In this document: piece after piece, positions 1 through 42,984 of the stretch
Position numbering within the stretch: the stretch's first letter is position 1
Layout: the number at the start of each line of letters is the position of its first letter
NCBI GenBank assembly: GCA_029204225.1
Contig: CM055110.1
Coordinates: forward strand, 14,014,796 to 14,078,795
DNA length: 64,000 nt
Source: Diphasiastrum complanatum
Lineage: Eukaryota; Streptophyta; Lycopodiopsida; Lycopodiales; Lycopodiaceae
Reading direction: 5' to 3'
Translations under genes and position numbers: made by a program
The notes under the pieces: generated by a model
Database searches by the model: none
Seen by the model: only the letters and a program-made list of their open reading frames with translations
Told to the model about the DNA's origin: nothing

Positions 1-991
1 CCAAGGATCCTATTCTATATGCATGCCAAAACAAGCAACACAAGGGAAACGGATGGTGGACCCAACCAATCCTAGATCAAACGGATCTAGCCCCCAAGCT
101 ATGGATCAATCTCAAAGAGGAATGAGGCATCACACCAGCACCATACGGCTACTAGTCTCACAATCAAAGATACACTAGTGAGAGCCCAATAGGTATACTT
201 ATACCCTCCAAGGCCCATGCACCACTAGTAGTGCATTCATGAGTTTAGGCCTACAACCATTAATTATGACCTTATACACACAAGGGCCCCAATTCCCTTA
301 TAGTCACAATTAATTCATGGGCTGTTGGTCTACTGATCCCTAGCGTGGACACTTAGTTACATATAATGTAAGAAACTGCAGTTCTTCTGTACAGATTACA
401 ATATACATCAGATAGCTTTTCAACATATCTTTTTCATTCATGAGCAGCTGAAGCAAGTGAGGAATACTAGTTGCAGCAGCCCAGCGATTATGCAAATCCT
501 ATTAATTTTCTCGGACATGATGTGTAAACTGTAGGCTGAAATCCTTTGCTCTTTATGGACCCCTTACTATATTATCCAACATGTACTTCTTATGTATTGC
601 ACCAGTACTCTGGAATCTCTAATCCACTCTTGAATTCTTGATATGACTCTTGAATGAAGGCCAAACAAGATTGTTGTCCATTCAAATGAAAATGACATTT
701 TTTCTTATTCACATTCGAAAGCTTTTATTTCATCTGCTTTTGACATTCACAGCCCATAGTGAATGCAGCTAATATTGTCCACTGTTCTTGGTGTCTTGCA
801 CCTAATTTTGAATCTTTGGACGACCAGGGCCATCCATTTCACTATAAAGGGTATTCTTGAAAGCTTTAAATGAGTTGAGATTTGTTCTGTTTCAGAAACA
901 TATTAAATACAGGTCATAATGGCATGATTGGCTTTGGAGTTATATGTTTTGATCAATCTTGCTGATTCTAGGCTTTGTTTTCTTCATGCAG
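1..991 (+). other. Upstream intron of the HCF107-like gene, no coding signal
   Basis: No exon or recognisable transposon protein is visible. The stretch ends with a pyrimidine-rich tract and TTCATGCAG, a good splice acceptor for the exon at 992. The earlier exons of the gene (transit peptide and first HAT repeats) must lie outside the window. Confidence 0.6.
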
Positions 992-31667
<30,676 letters not shown>

Positions 31668-32440
31668 ATGAAATCATCACATATCATGCTCTGTATACGG
31701 TAAACCTCCTTTGTGAAAATACTTCCAGTCTGCCAGCTACTCGTGCTGTGTCACATATGTAAGTGTCAAAGATTTGTGTACTATATTTTTTTCCAAGAAG
31801 CTAGTCATGATACCGCAATAGGATGCAGACCTACAGAAATATGGTAATTGTCACACTAGTTCTAGCATCTTGGAAAATTTGGAAGAAATTTAAGTTGTGT
31901 ACTAAGAAGTCTTTCTGCCCTGAAGTGTGGATCTAGTTTCATTTTTTGGACTATTTTCTTAGCTTCATGATGTAAACCATGAATTATTTTGCTGAAATTT
32001 GAGGCTACCATTTGAAAATCTATTGGATGGATGCTCATGGAATCACAGGTTGTGCTTTATAGAGTGTAGGCTCATCCATTGAAGTAACGGTGGAACACTA
32101 TAGCAGGCAAAGGGCACAGCCAAACTTTACAGCCACCATATCCAAGGTGATGAAAACGGACTTTTTCAGATAGAGAATAGCTGCCATACTTATACGAGGC
32201 TAAGGGGTGATTTTATGTAAGAAGCATAATGCTATGATATGTCTGTAAGCTACAAAACTGTTAGAGCTAGCAGTATAAGATTTAAGTTTTTTGTCGTACA
32301 CTGTAGTATGTGTTTTAAAACTTTATGACTTTTCATGGTTATCCTCCATTATCTTGCTAATTTCCAAGACGTTGGGAACATAACAAGATTCAGAAAGTTT
32401 GTTCTAAAACTGTAGTTTCTCGAACTATGCACTGAACACT
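31668..32440 (+). other. 3' flank / probable 3' UTR of the HCF107-like gene
   Basis: A/T-rich non-coding sequence without insertion. It is conserved as a diverged copy at about 34542-35360. No single strong polyadenylation signal decides the end. Confidence 0.5.
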
Positions 32441-34179
32441 GCAGTCGTGTGGAGGGATGCTATAACTTTGTGGGTTCAAGTACCCAGAGCTGCAAACCTG
32501 TGGCACAGTTGCTAGTTCCTGAACATATTACGAGCTACATAGTTCTGTCGGACCATAATATGTAGAATCTTTTGTGGTTTCCACTAGGGTCGGTACTTAG
32601 GATCGAGGCAGCCAGCAAGTTAAGGCAGGCTGTAATTTCAGCCCTTAAAATAGAAAGTTCTCATGGATGGAATTCTGAAAATACGTAACTGCCATGGATG
32701 GAATCTTGAAAATACGTAGCTCTCATGGATTGAATCATTAACAGAATCTTTAATGATCTTTTTATTTCTTCCAAGATTTTCGTGGCTCGACAAAAGAACT
32801 TGCCATTATATCCTCCTTATAATGGGCCTCCTCACAACCATCATCTAGTCAGACTAGTCTATAATCTTGGGGACAGCGAAAGAGGATAAGATTTGCCGAC
32901 TTTGTACATTACTTGAGGTGGGCATTGAGGAGAATTATATTTTTAGATATCCACAATCTTAAGCTTGAGACAGGCACTATTTTGTCTTTAATTATAAGTC
33001 ACTCTCTGTTTGTGAGTTACGGATCATCGTCAATATTCACTGAAGTATAGAGATAACAAGTTGACAGTCGCAAACTTGCTTCACATCTTACTTTCCCACA
33101 GCCATCACCCACAGCAACAGGGGATGAAACCTGAGTATTAGTCTGGTATAGATATCCCACCCACAGTGTCACAGATGCAGAAAGAGAGACCTGTAGTGGT
33201 TAGGGCCACAAGTACCATGCCACTCCCATTTATTAGAATGTCAGCAGGATCTGACCCAAGCCTCTTTTTCTTCACATACACATCACACTGGCCACAATAT
33301 GAAAGGGAGTCAAATCCTCTTTTCATATTCTAAGTGCTAACTGAAGATCGATTTTTGTAAGATCTTGCTGAGCTTTTCAATTTTAAAGTTGTTGGCTTAT
33401 ACTAACTTTGGTATTGTAGAATTGAGTGACAGGCAATTAAATGAGATTCTCTCTTTACTTTAGGCCCAAGAAATGCATTGTTCAAATAGTCGTGTCTTAC
33501 TTGCATGTAGGTAACTCATTTAGATTGTCTTACATCCATGTCTCTGTTCATTCATCTCACATCACCTTTTGTCATTCTTTTCTGGAGAGTTAAGTGCATG
33601 TTATTGCAGTTGTTCAAACATATATTCAAGTTTCTCCTCTCTGTGGTAGGCTGAATTCCTGATGTTCTATGCTTATTTCATGAGAATTGGCATCTGCTGA
33701 TTGCTTTTGTACATAGAGCTTGAAGTTCCGTTAGATCGGTACAAGTTTTAGACACCTGCACAACATGTTTAGATAAAAAAATGTTTATTTTTGTAAATAT
33801 TTGAGATTGTTGCTTGGTGTAGCAGTTGATATCACAGTAAATATTGCTTTGGTGTAGCAGTAAATATGTGATATCACAGTCACATATTTTAGCTTACAAG
33901 GAGCTGAACTGTGAAAAAACCTTGGAGATTTCCCTTTCCTTTTTTCACCTGAGCACAAATGCAATACATTGCGTCTTCCAATTCATGATAGGGCCTTGAT
34001 ATGCCAACAACAAAGAGATTAGGACCATTAGGCTTGAGATATTTTTGGTTTTATTCCTGAAAACTAGTTTTGTAGCTCCAGGGGATAGAAGTTGCAATGT
34101 CAAGAGTTTGGAAGAAGATTGGTATCCTTGTCTGTCTATTTGATGCTCAAATTGAAACTTTGGGCCATGCAATTGAATT

Positions 34180-34223
<44 letters not shown>

Positions 34224-34380
34224 GGTACTCCCAGGCTTCTCGTCTTATACGCATATACGGCATTGATATCTCTGATCTACCAGAGGGTTCTCATTAGTAT
34301 ATCAGGAGGGTTATTTATGGTGCATATTCTTGAGTGACATGACAGGGGCCACCGGACTTCTATCACTCCAGTTTCCTAGA
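32441..34380. other. Spacer between the two last-exon copies
   Basis: No convincing gene. A minus-strand open stretch at 33138-33326 (SYCGQCDVYVKKKRLGSDPA and onward, 62 codons) looks protein-like but matches nothing I know. A (CT)20 tract lies at 34182-34220, mirroring the tract before the first copy. Confidence 0.4.
34182..34220. repeat. (CT)n microsatellite before the duplicated exon
   Basis: About 20 CT units followed by CATGG. The first exon copy is also preceded by a CT tract with CATGG after it, so the duplication probably began upstream of the tract. Confidence 0.9.
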
Positions 34381-34394
34381 ACTATGCAATTCTT

Positions 34395-35360
34395 GGATTG
34401 TTGTACTTATCTTCTCTATTTGATGTATTTCAGAGTGCTGAACTGGTGGATGAAGCTCCTTGGGAAAACTTATCAGAGATCTCATTTCCAGCGATTGATG
34501 GCATCGAGAAGTTTTTGAACTTGTTTCAGCTTCTTTTCTAGAAAATTGAAAACATTATAGCACGGGAACAGCGCAGCTGAGGGAAAGCTAATACAAATTA
34601 GCAGAGTGTGTGAATGAAATCAGCACTTGTCTGTATAGGATAAATTCCCATGATCAAATTTTTTTTGGTCATCCAGCTGCTTTTGCTTTATGCCTCCAAT
34701 GCGAGTTCTGAAGATTTGTATTTTATCCATTTTTAGTCATGATATTGCAGTAGTACGCAGACCTTCGGAAATTTGATTATTGTCATGACAGTTCTAGCAT
34801 CTTGAGATCTTTGGAGAAGATTTATGATGCATACTTAAGATAATTTCTGCATTTGAGTACGGATATAGTTTTAGTTTCTGGACTATCTCCTTTACCTTCT
34901 CAAATTTGATCATAATTCATTTCACCAGAATTTGACGCTGCTGCATCAAAATGAATTGCATGGATACTCCTTGGATCATAGCTTGTGCTCCATAAAGTGT
35001 AGGTTCATTCATGCAGCTAAAGTTGGGACTCTGTAGCAGGCAAAGGGTACCAACAAATTCTGCATCCACTAATTCCACGGTGGTATAGATAGAATGCTGG
35101 TAGATGGAGAATATTTGCCATACTTTATATGAGCTAAGTGGTGTGATTTATTTTATGTGATAAGCATATGATTTTAAAATGATTGTATGGTACAAGATGG
35201 TTATAGGCAGTAGTATACATTTAGATTTTCTTCCCTCCTTTACTGTATTTCTATGTTTTTGGGGTGGTTCTCCATTACATTGCTGACGTTCAACCACATA
35301 TCAAAGACAACAAGATACAGAAATCTAAAACCATAGTTTCTCAGACTATGTATTGGTGTG
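34395..35360 (+). repeat. Diverged direct copy of the gene's 3' end (partner 31440-32440)
   Basis: Matching blocks in the same order include the acceptor and exon, GCTTGTGCTCCATAAAGTG against GGTTGTGCTTTATAGAGTG, GTAGCAGGCAAAGGG against ATAGCAGGCAAAGGG, and the final ACAAGATACAGAAA / TAGTTTCTCAGACTATG block. Offset is about 2.94 kb. Divergence is substantial, so the duplication is old. Confidence 0.85.
34434..34541 (+). CDS. HCF107: Duplicated last exon of the HCF107-like gene (alternative or dead)
   Basis: It follows TGATGTATTTCAG, identical in its last ten bases to the acceptor of exon g, and is phase 0. It encodes SAELVDEAPWENLSEISFPA, IDGIEKFLNL and FQLLF, then TAG: 35 residues against 61 in the first copy. 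The frame is open through the conserved part, so it could serve as an alternative terminal exon giving a shorter C-terminus. It may equally be a pseudo-exon never used. Confidence 0.6.
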   Translation, partial: SAELVDEAPWENLSEISFPAIDGIEKFLNLFQLLF

Positions 35361-36689
35361 GGCTGTTGTTATAGCTTTTGAAGCTTTAACCAACAAGAGC
35401 TGCAAGCTTGAATGATGATGGCAAGAATTTGTAACCACCACTGGAAGAGTAACGAAGTTGGATCACATAAAAATTGAAAATGATCTAGTTGTATTGTGCT
35501 TTAAAAACTATTTGAAACGAGATTATATAGAAGAATCATAAAGGCAGAAGTAAACGTATTAGTAAAGTAGAAGTTAAAATATGAACAAACTCATTATGTT
35601 TTGTATAGACGTACTATATCTCCCCAATATTGTAGACCTTAGGTCGTGATAGTTACAAGTTGTTGATTGGTATCTACTATGATTGAAATATTCACCTGTA
35701 GGAAGGTTATTGACTTGTGTGTATAAGAGCATACCAAGCCTAATGGACAAAATAAAGACAGTGGTTTTTCTACCTTTTGGGACCAAAGTTCTTAAAAATT
35801 GTACATTTATAGTTTTTCTTAGTGGATCTTGGTTTGCTTATTGGTGAATTCAAACCCACAACATTCAAAGTACATGTTGCAAATCATTCACAATATTTTC
35901 AATCATAGGTCCACAACCATCTTGAAGTAGGGCAAGTTGCTCCATAAAACCTACAAATGCATTGAACAACAATATATTCACAAGAATAGAAAAAAAAGAT
36001 TAACATCTCAAGGGTGCCATCAATGAACTAAAGATCTCTCAATTATGCAATATAAAATATGTACAAAAATGTCCTATATATAGTAGTGAGCCTGCTCTAA
36101 TGTCACTTGGCCCAAATGAATCTTGGCCACACATTCAATATGCAAATCGATCTCCTCCCTTGATCAAGACGGAATCATGGTAATGAGACACTCTTGACTA
36201 GTATTGAGGGTCTATGTTTCTCCTACACATTAGGCCAATAATAGACAAGTGTTTATACCTCCCATTGACAATTTTACACATGTTGAAAGTGTGGGAAATT
36301 ACTTATGAGCAACTAGAACTTAAACAATAGGGCTCCAAATAGTCGAGTTACAACTTACTCATTTTTCACACACTCTCTCTATATCTCTTCGAAGTGTAAC
36401 TTGTTATTTTAAAACCATTACTTTGCTCTATCTAAAAACCTAATTTCTTTTTAAGAATGTAACTTTTCTCTTTGATACCATAAATGATATTTGAAAAGAC
36501 ATCATAATTGACATAGAGAATAGTGTCCAAATTGGATGCTTCACTATCACTTATATCAATACACGGAGTACATAGAATCATAATGAATGGATTCCTCCAT
36601 GCTTCCACCTATGATCTCTCTGTAAAATAGTAGCACATGTGTGTGAAATCAAACATATGAATGAGTGGCACTGCTTTCTTGCTATTATC
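35361..36689. other. A/T-rich stretch, no gene seen
   Basis: No open frame with a recognisable motif on either strand. Small open stretches such as 35574-35786 look random. Confidence 0.5.
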
Positions 36690-37228
36690 TGTCATGTACT
36701 TTTAGTACATTAGTGCTTATCAACGCATTAGAATATCCATTGTAAGCTTTGGAGGTCCAAAAGGAGCTATTAGCCTTAAGAACAAGGCGGTTCCCTCTTT
36801 AGGCTTTTCAAAGTAATTAATAAGGATAATAGGCAAATAAGGGCCCAATGTAGTTTAAATAATACTTAACAAGGACTAACTATCCCTCAAAATAGTTATG
36901 TTTAGTTAAGTAGAGCATTGTCTATAACTAGGCAAGAGACATCAATCTTTGGATCTTTTGGCTCATTTGCAAGTGAGAGCGTCTTGCTTCCTCCCTAAGA
37001 ATGTGAGCTATGGGAATTTCCTTTGCTAGGTCTCATGTGCCTTATCTACATGAATCCATGCTCCATTTCTATTGATTTGTATTCTTTATTTCATTGCTAA
37101 TGTGATTCAATGGATATCTTTGTGTTTCTAGCATTTTATGGATATGTTATCTTGAATGCTTTGTACTTTTCTTGCTCTTAGCTTTACTTCCATTGTAATT
37201 TCTGTTAGCTTAGATTTGGCACGTGTCA
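36690..37228 (+). repeat. Probable LTR
   Basis: Starts near TGTCATGTAC and ends GCACGTGTCA, five bases before a tRNA-Met primer site. The left limit is approximate. The leader of this retroelement runs on to about 37890, where the large DNA transposon begins. Confidence 0.5.
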
Positions 37229-37233
37229 TTTCT

Positions 37234-37245
37234 TGGTATCAGAGC
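37234..37245 (+). promoter_or_regulatory. tRNA-iMet primer-binding site
   Basis: TGGTATCAGAGC next to the LTR end. No gag frame is visible in the following 650 bases. Confidence 0.8.
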
Positions 37246-37891
37246 ATAGATCCGTGATTCATAATGCTTCTATGTGAATTTCATTAGATTTGATGAGTTT
37301 ATTGTTTTTGAAACTTTCTTTTTGCTACTTTCCAACTTTTAAATTTACATTTTTGTTCAGACGAATTTTGAGCATTCGAATTTGTTTTTCATTTCTAATT
37401 TGATTCCATAGGTTAGGCTTTGTTTAGCTTTCATGTGCACCAATTTGTAGGCCATTTGGGTAAGAGATGCAAAAGTTATTGCAATTTTTTCAAAAGTTAT
37501 CCAAATAGGTGATTAGAATCTGCCTTTTATTTTGTTTGTATTTTTCAGATTTGATTCGGTTTTTTTACTTCAAGGTTCTTTACATAGGATTTTAGAGCAT
37601 TGTCTTAGCTTTGATATGATCCATATGACAGGTCATTTCGATTAGTATCCAAAGAGTTATGAAAAATCTTGATTTCTAGCTCTAGTTTTATTAGTTTTTT
37701 TCTTCAAAATGTTCAGTATTGTTCTGCTATAAATTTGACCAATCAAGTCACATTCAATCATTGATCTGATCATATATGCTGATAGACCTTGTTGTTAGCT
37801 TTTTAGAGGTATTAAATTTTTATGATTTGGATCAATATTGAGGAAGTTATGATCAAATTAGTGGAGGTGGGTTAGAATTGCCATAATTTTG

Positions 37892-37930
37892 AACATTAGG
37901 GCCCTTTATGGACTCAAAAAGGGCCTCTTC
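37892..37930 (+). repeat. Left terminal inverted repeat, 39 bp
   Basis: Starts AACATTAGGGCCC and ends GGGCCTCTTC. It is the reverse complement of 50090-50128 except at two positions (A/T and G/A). Confidence 0.88.
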
Positions 37931-38308
37931 CTTGCCTAAACAAGTTTTCTAATCATAATTAATTTAGTGCTAATCAATCCTGCGTGGCACCTTTACCTTG
38001 GGTTACCATACAAGGTGAGCAAGAGTTAAGGCCTAAATGTAGGTCTCATTTTCATAGACTATTGTAGGTTATTTGCATAGACTATAATAGGCAACTAATA
38101 GGTAAGTTACAAATTACAACTAGAGTAGGGTTAGTATAGGACGACCTTTCATTGTCCTAACTACAATAGGACCCTAGGGATGGAAACTAGTATATGCCTA
38201 ATAAAGCTTATATCATGGTTAGTTCACATTGAACTTTGACACAAGGTTGATTAAGGTGTGTTTCTACTGTTCTACATAGATTCTTTTGGGAAATTCGACA
38301 TCTTCAAG

Positions 38309-38761
38309 ATGACAACCAAGTATCACTTACATGTGAAGTTAGAGAAGGATTATGCGACCACCAAAGCTGCATGGGGTGTTAACTTAAATCCGTATGACAT
38401 GCATTGTTGGAGATTAGAAGGAAAAAAACATATTGACCTATGGGTAAGAGGTGATTTATACCCTCATAATCCACTGGTAGATGCTCCTCCTAAATTTTCT
38501 GATGTACATAGTTTGTTAAGGTTCGTTGGGGATGGTCGGAATGGACTGCTTGGCTATTGTCAAGCAATGGATTCTCGAAGAATTCAAGCTGAGACATTGG
38601 CAAATACGGCAAACATTCATATATTGAGTATGAATGACAATTTAAAGTCATTGCATGGAATAAATATGAAATTGGAGCAGGAGATAAATGGTTTGAAAAT
38701 AGAGCTTGCCAGTTCTGTCACAAAAATTGAAGAATTGCAATCTTCAATCAGTATATTTTAG
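38309..38761 (+). CDS. Transposon ORF 1: unknown protein with coiled-coil end
   Basis: ATG at 38309 (MTTKYHLHVKLEKDYATTKA); the frame is open 51 bases further upstream. 150 residues. The first 90 residues are globular with many aromatic residues (WGVNLNPYDMHCWRLEGKKH, VRGDLYPHNP). Residues about 95-145 are a heptad-type coiled coil (LKSLHGINMKLEQEINGLKI). It ends with TAG at 38759-38761, and the same frame continues through 13 codons into the next ORF, so one protein with a nonsense codon or a short unrecognised intron is possible. No family recognised. Confidence 0.5.
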   Translation: MTTKYHLHVKLEKDYATTKAAWGVNLNPYDMHCWRLEGKKHIDLWVRGDLYPHNPLVDAPPKFSDVHSLLRFVGDGRNGLLGYCQAMDSRRIQAETLANTANIHILSMNDNLKSLHGINMKLEQEINGLKIELASSVTKIEELQSSISIF

Positions 38762-39890
38762 AGGACAATATATGGCTTACAACGAAAGCATAGAATCTCG
38801 ATGGATCAGCAAGCAGAAAATGAAAACACTAAGAGACACAAACTAGAAGCTTTGGCAGCAGGTGGTGGTGCCAGTAAAAGACGTATGAGGGACACAAAAG
38901 AGTTCTTGAAAAAGACGGTTGGAAAAGATTTTATTGCCGAAAAATATATGAAACCTTTTTTGAAGGGTAAAGATTTGATTAAGATTGTGGAAGATGAAAC
39001 AAGTGATTCAATTCGCTTGAGAATTGCCAAAAAGCTAGTCGACAAGTTCAAGCCAAATCCAAATGTTAAAGAGATGGTGTACGCATGTGACCAAGGAGGT
39101 GTGAGTCGCAAGGGGTATAGAGCTTTGAAGAAGTATATGAAACGCTCTGACAAAAATGGGTTAAAATGCCATCAAATAATACCTACTTATAAACTTGTCG
39201 AATCCGCCAAACGAGAATGCAATTCGATATTGCTCTCTGAATTAGGAGAGTTTCAACATATTGAGGATTCTTTTACAGTAACCAATAAGAAGAAAGGACC
39301 TTCGACATGTTTTCATTATCATCAAGGCAATAATATATTCTTAGATCTGGAAAAGGTCCAAGCGATGATGATCCGACATTACGAAGTTAGAACAAATGGT
39401 AAGAACATTTATTGTGGATTTCGGTTTTCAATTGTATGCTTTTCTTCAACTAATATGTTTTTTTAATGAAATTTCTGTTTTACAGATTGCGGAGGTAAAG
39501 TTATATTTGTTTTTAAGTTGGACGAAGCAGAAATTGTAAAAGGGCGTAAACTTGAACGTGTCACAATCACCTTGATGAATCGTGAATTGCAACAGTTTGG
39601 CGGAAGTTATTGTAAAGAATTCAGCGTGCAATCCGAAAATCACATATGGTGGATAGCTGCATTTGAAGTTCCTAAGGAGTCTCACGACGTACTGGAGTGG
39701 CTATTTGAAAAATGCAGTATATCTAAGATAATACATGCACAAAATGAAGGCAAATTGCTCAATGTTGAAGGAGAAAGCTTTGCTGTAGAATGGCACCTAG
39801 CTGCTGATTTGAAGACTTTGAAATGCATGTACGGTTGTGGTCTCGGTGCAAATGCAAAGAATTTTTGTATATATTGTATGATTGAATCTG

Positions 39891-39895
39891 GGCGG
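39891..39895. repeat. 5-bp target-site duplication, left copy (GGCGG)
   Basis: GGCGG precedes TGTGG of the left LTR and recurs at 44466-44470 after the right LTR. Deleting the element and one copy keeps the transposase-like frame open across the junction (ESG then RNKSILNC). Confidence 0.85.
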
Positions 39896-40598
39896 TGTGG
39901 AAAAGTACAGTACTAAGGACCATAAATGGATCTTTGAATGATCCACAAGGTGATTGTATGCTTGTTAAACAATCTATCAGAAACTAGTCATCAGAAAACA
40001 AGATCTAGTTTAGCAGCTTGATAGGAAACAAGTAGAGACAATCAAAGCATTGATCAAATAGTCTAATCCAACTCCACACGTGTGGAAATAAGGCTGTAGT
40101 ACGGCCTGTAGACAGTGTTTACAAAGTGCCAAAGCTGGGTTTCATTGGAAAAATAGAGTAATCACCATACAATGAGAGGAAACTCGAGTTTCTCCTTGAG
40201 GCTCCAAAAAGTTTCTATCTTCTCACTATGGAGAGAGGGAATACATAGCAAATTCGACTTTCTTCTTGAAGTTAGGTGGATTTCCAGCATGTAATAAGGA
40301 AGTTAACTCACTCTCCTTGACCTAAAATGAAACCCTAGTCTATTTCCTAGAGTTATGCTTGGTAGGTAGCTAGTTGGTCAAATTTTCACCTTAAACTTAG
40401 GTGTAGGTCCTATAGAGTAGGGATGACCACCAAATAGACATGACCAACTCTCTTGACTTGACCTAACCTACATTAGGATGGGTTTCCCATGTAGCATCAT
40501 GGCCTCACATGTGTGGGACCCACTTGTGTACACAATTTACACTATTCTATATGGTTTTTGATCAAGCTAGATTTGCCAATTTTTGGCAATTCTTCACA
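39896..40598 (-). repeat. 3' LTR of the nested element
   Basis: Plus-strand view begins TGTGGAAAAGTACAG and ends AATTCTTCACA. It is nearly identical to 43766-44465; about ten differences are seen by eye. A third, inverted copy lies at 57837-58532. Confidence 0.9.
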
Positions 40599-40805
40599 CT
40601 CCTCAAATTTAGCTTGATCTATTTACAACTCTCTTGATAGATCAATGAAAGCTTTTAGAAGTGTCTAAAAAATCCAGCTACAAAGAAGGAACTTTTGAGA
40701 CTCCAATAGAGAATGATGTCCATGAAGGATCTTTCACCACCTCTTAGAGGATCCCTTACAAGATGTTCCATAAATGTGTCTATATACATGTAGCACACTT
40801 CAAAA

Positions 40806-41870
40806 CTAAACATCATGCCAAGCCATGGATTCCAAGGCATTTTGTGCACTTGAAGATACATCAATGAAAATATTAAGTGCATAAATAATGTTGCCAAAGA
40901 CAACTTGTCTTGCTTGATCCATATGACTGAGCCTAGATGGCTCCATCTTGATACTCAAGATTCTTCTTGGAGTCCTCGGGTCTTGAGCTTGATCCTCCAC
41001 TTGACTTGACTCCAAAACATCAATGAATGGAATAATGTGTTGATCCAAAGGTGCTTCTTCAAGTTTACAAATCTTCCACTCTTGAAAGATCACATTTCCA
41101 CCATTGACAAATTCTTTGGTTGAAAACAAGTAGATTCTACAATCTCTACTTGAAGAGCAAAACACTACCATTATTCCTATCATTGAAATAGGATAATCTT
41201 TGGTCCTTAAATTGGAATGATCATGCACAAAGCATGTGGACACAAAGATTTTCAAAGCAAATGATGTTTCATCTTTTGTGACTCTATTCAAACTATTACA
41301 AAAATAGTTATCCAATGAAATTGCTTTATCAACAACGAATGTAGATTTCAAAGCATCCCATTTCACTGTCTTGTCATACAAAGTAATAAACACCATGGAT
41401 CTTAAAGGTAAGAAACAAGTCACCTCATGTCTACTAATACTTTCCAAAAAGTATTCAAAGATAGTAGACTCTCCAATGCTCACCACCCTTGCAAGATGCA
41501 CACTTGAATGGACAATTTGCATGCAATTTGATGACTCGGCCATTGTCATTGAGGACTCCCTTGGAACTCTCATGCTTTGAGGCTGATCCTCAATATCTTC
41601 CTCCTTTTGATGCTCCTCCTCAATGCAAGCAAGATCACACTTTGCCAATATCTCCTTTTGAGTGATCTCCTCATTTGCCAAGCTCATTCTTTCAAAAGCA
41701 ACACTAGCTTCCAACTTAAACAATCTTCCATGCTTAAATCCCTTTGCAATGCAAACATCATTCTTCAAGATGAAACAAACACCATGCTTAAAGTGGACAT
41801 CCAAACCACTTTCTAAGAGTAAACCAACACTAAGCATATTCTTGGTGATTGATGGTACATAAAAGGACAT
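40806..41870 (-). CDS. Nested element: post-protease polyprotein part
   Basis: The frame overlaps the gag ORF by 41 bases in another frame. It starts MSFYVPSITKNMLSVGLLLE, the strand after Copia protease, and ends ESMAWHDV. Towards the end MVVFCSSSRDCRIYLFSTKE and VIFQEWK resemble the block after the integrase. The catalytic integrase motifs (HxxxH, D-D-E) and all of RT are absent. The middle (residues about 120-230) is unlike known pol. Confidence 0.6.
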   Translation of the reverse strand: MSFYVPSITKNMLSVGLLLESGLDVHFKHGVCFILKNDVCIAKGFKHGRLFKLEASVAFERMSLANEEITQKEILAKCDLACIEEEHQKEEDIEDQPQSMRVPRESSMTMAESSNCMQIVHSSVHLARVVSIGESTIFEYFLESISRHEVTCFLPLRSMVFITLYDKTVKWDALKSTFVVDKAISLDNYFCNSLNRVTKDETSFALKIFVSTCFVHDHSNLRTKDYPISMIGIMVVFCSSSRDCRIYLFSTKEFVNGGNVIFQEWKICKLEEAPLDQHIIPFIDVLESSQVEDQAQDPRTPRRILSIKMEPSRLSHMDQARQVVFGNIIYALNIFIDVSSSAQNALESMAWHDV

Positions 41871-42984
41871 TTTCTAGATCCATGCATTTTGAGGATTCTA
41901 GACACAAAGAGATGGTGCCAACATCATCTACCCTACACTCTTCATCATTAGCAGTAAAGACAAAATTTTTAGTAGCATTGAAAGAGTGTAAGGTTGAGAA
42001 AAAGTCCTTTTCACAAGACATGTGAGAGCTAGCCCCACTGTCGGTCCACCAATTGTCTCTTGAATTGCTATTGCTTGTTGGTGAGGATGTAGATGCCATC
42101 AAGAATACATCTACTTCATCCTCCTCCTCCTTTGCAAGGTTTCCTTGTTTGTCCTCCTCCACTTGTGCTCTTAGCCTCTTGTAGCATTCAGATGCATAAT
42201 GCCCCTTCCTTCCACAAAAGAAGCATTTTTGCTTTGACTTGTCCTTTGAGCTTGATGCATCATCCTCTTCTTTGGCCTCCTTTGGATGCTTCTTCTTTCC
42301 ATTGGTCTTCTTTTTGCCCTTGAATGAGAAATTGGCTTTCTCATCACCATCTTGCAATGACAAGGAACTCATCCTAGATTTTGCATGGAGTATCCTACAC
42401 TCTTCAGCCACTAATACACTGTGAAGTTTTTCTATAGTTGGCAAAGTGTCTTGGATGGCAAAACTTTGGACCAAATTTGCAAAGTCATCTCCTAGACCAT
42501 TAAGGACAATTTGTACAAGCTCTTCATCATGAATCTTCTCTTCAATGGAAGCCAACTCCCTATTTAGAGACTTGATTCTGAGTACATAATCCTGTGCACT
42601 CTCCTCACTTCTCCTCATGCTTTGCAAAATTTGATTTCTAAGCATAAGAACTCTAGAAGTGTTGCTAGACTCATAGATTGATTTTAAAGACTCCCAAGCC
42701 TCTTTAGCATTAGTACAAGCTGATACTTGTCTCAACAAATCATTGCTCACATTCATCTTCACACAATGAAGTGCAAGCCTAGATCTCTTCTTGTATCTAG
42801 CTAACTCCTGTGCACCTAGAGGTTCATCTTCATCTTCAATCAAGAATTCATAAAGGTCTTGGAGCACTAAGAGTGACTCCATTCTAACCTTCCAAATAGC
42901 ATAATTTGTAGAATTCAACCTCTTACTAGCTTCTAGAAGGTATGCTCCAGCAGATCCCATCTTACTAGTGACTTCTACAAACAA
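41871..42984 (-). CDS. Nested element: gag with zinc knuckle and protease motif
   Basis: Minus-strand frame open from 42984 (probable start MGSAGAYLLEASKRLNSTNY about 42960). UBN2-type capsid with YAIWKVRMESLL, AKEAWESLKSIYE and LRNQILQSMRRSE; lysine-rich linker; zinc knuckle CFFCGRKGHYASEC; then WWTDSGASSHM, the aspartic protease active-site D-S-G-A. Its frame is intact, so it may still package RNA if expressed. Confidence 0.85.

Noticed and set aside
37246-37890. gag gene expected after the LTR and primer site at 36690-37245
   Set aside because: No open frame or capsid motif is visible, so only leader-like sequence is annotated.
38258-38308. Upstream start for transposon ORF 1
   Set aside because: The 17 extra codons are hydrophobic and lie before a better ATG; a later start at 38309 was preferred, though this cannot be proven.
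42093-42424. Plus-strand proline/serine-rich frames
   Set aside because: Antisense of the zinc-knuckle and linker part of the nested gag.
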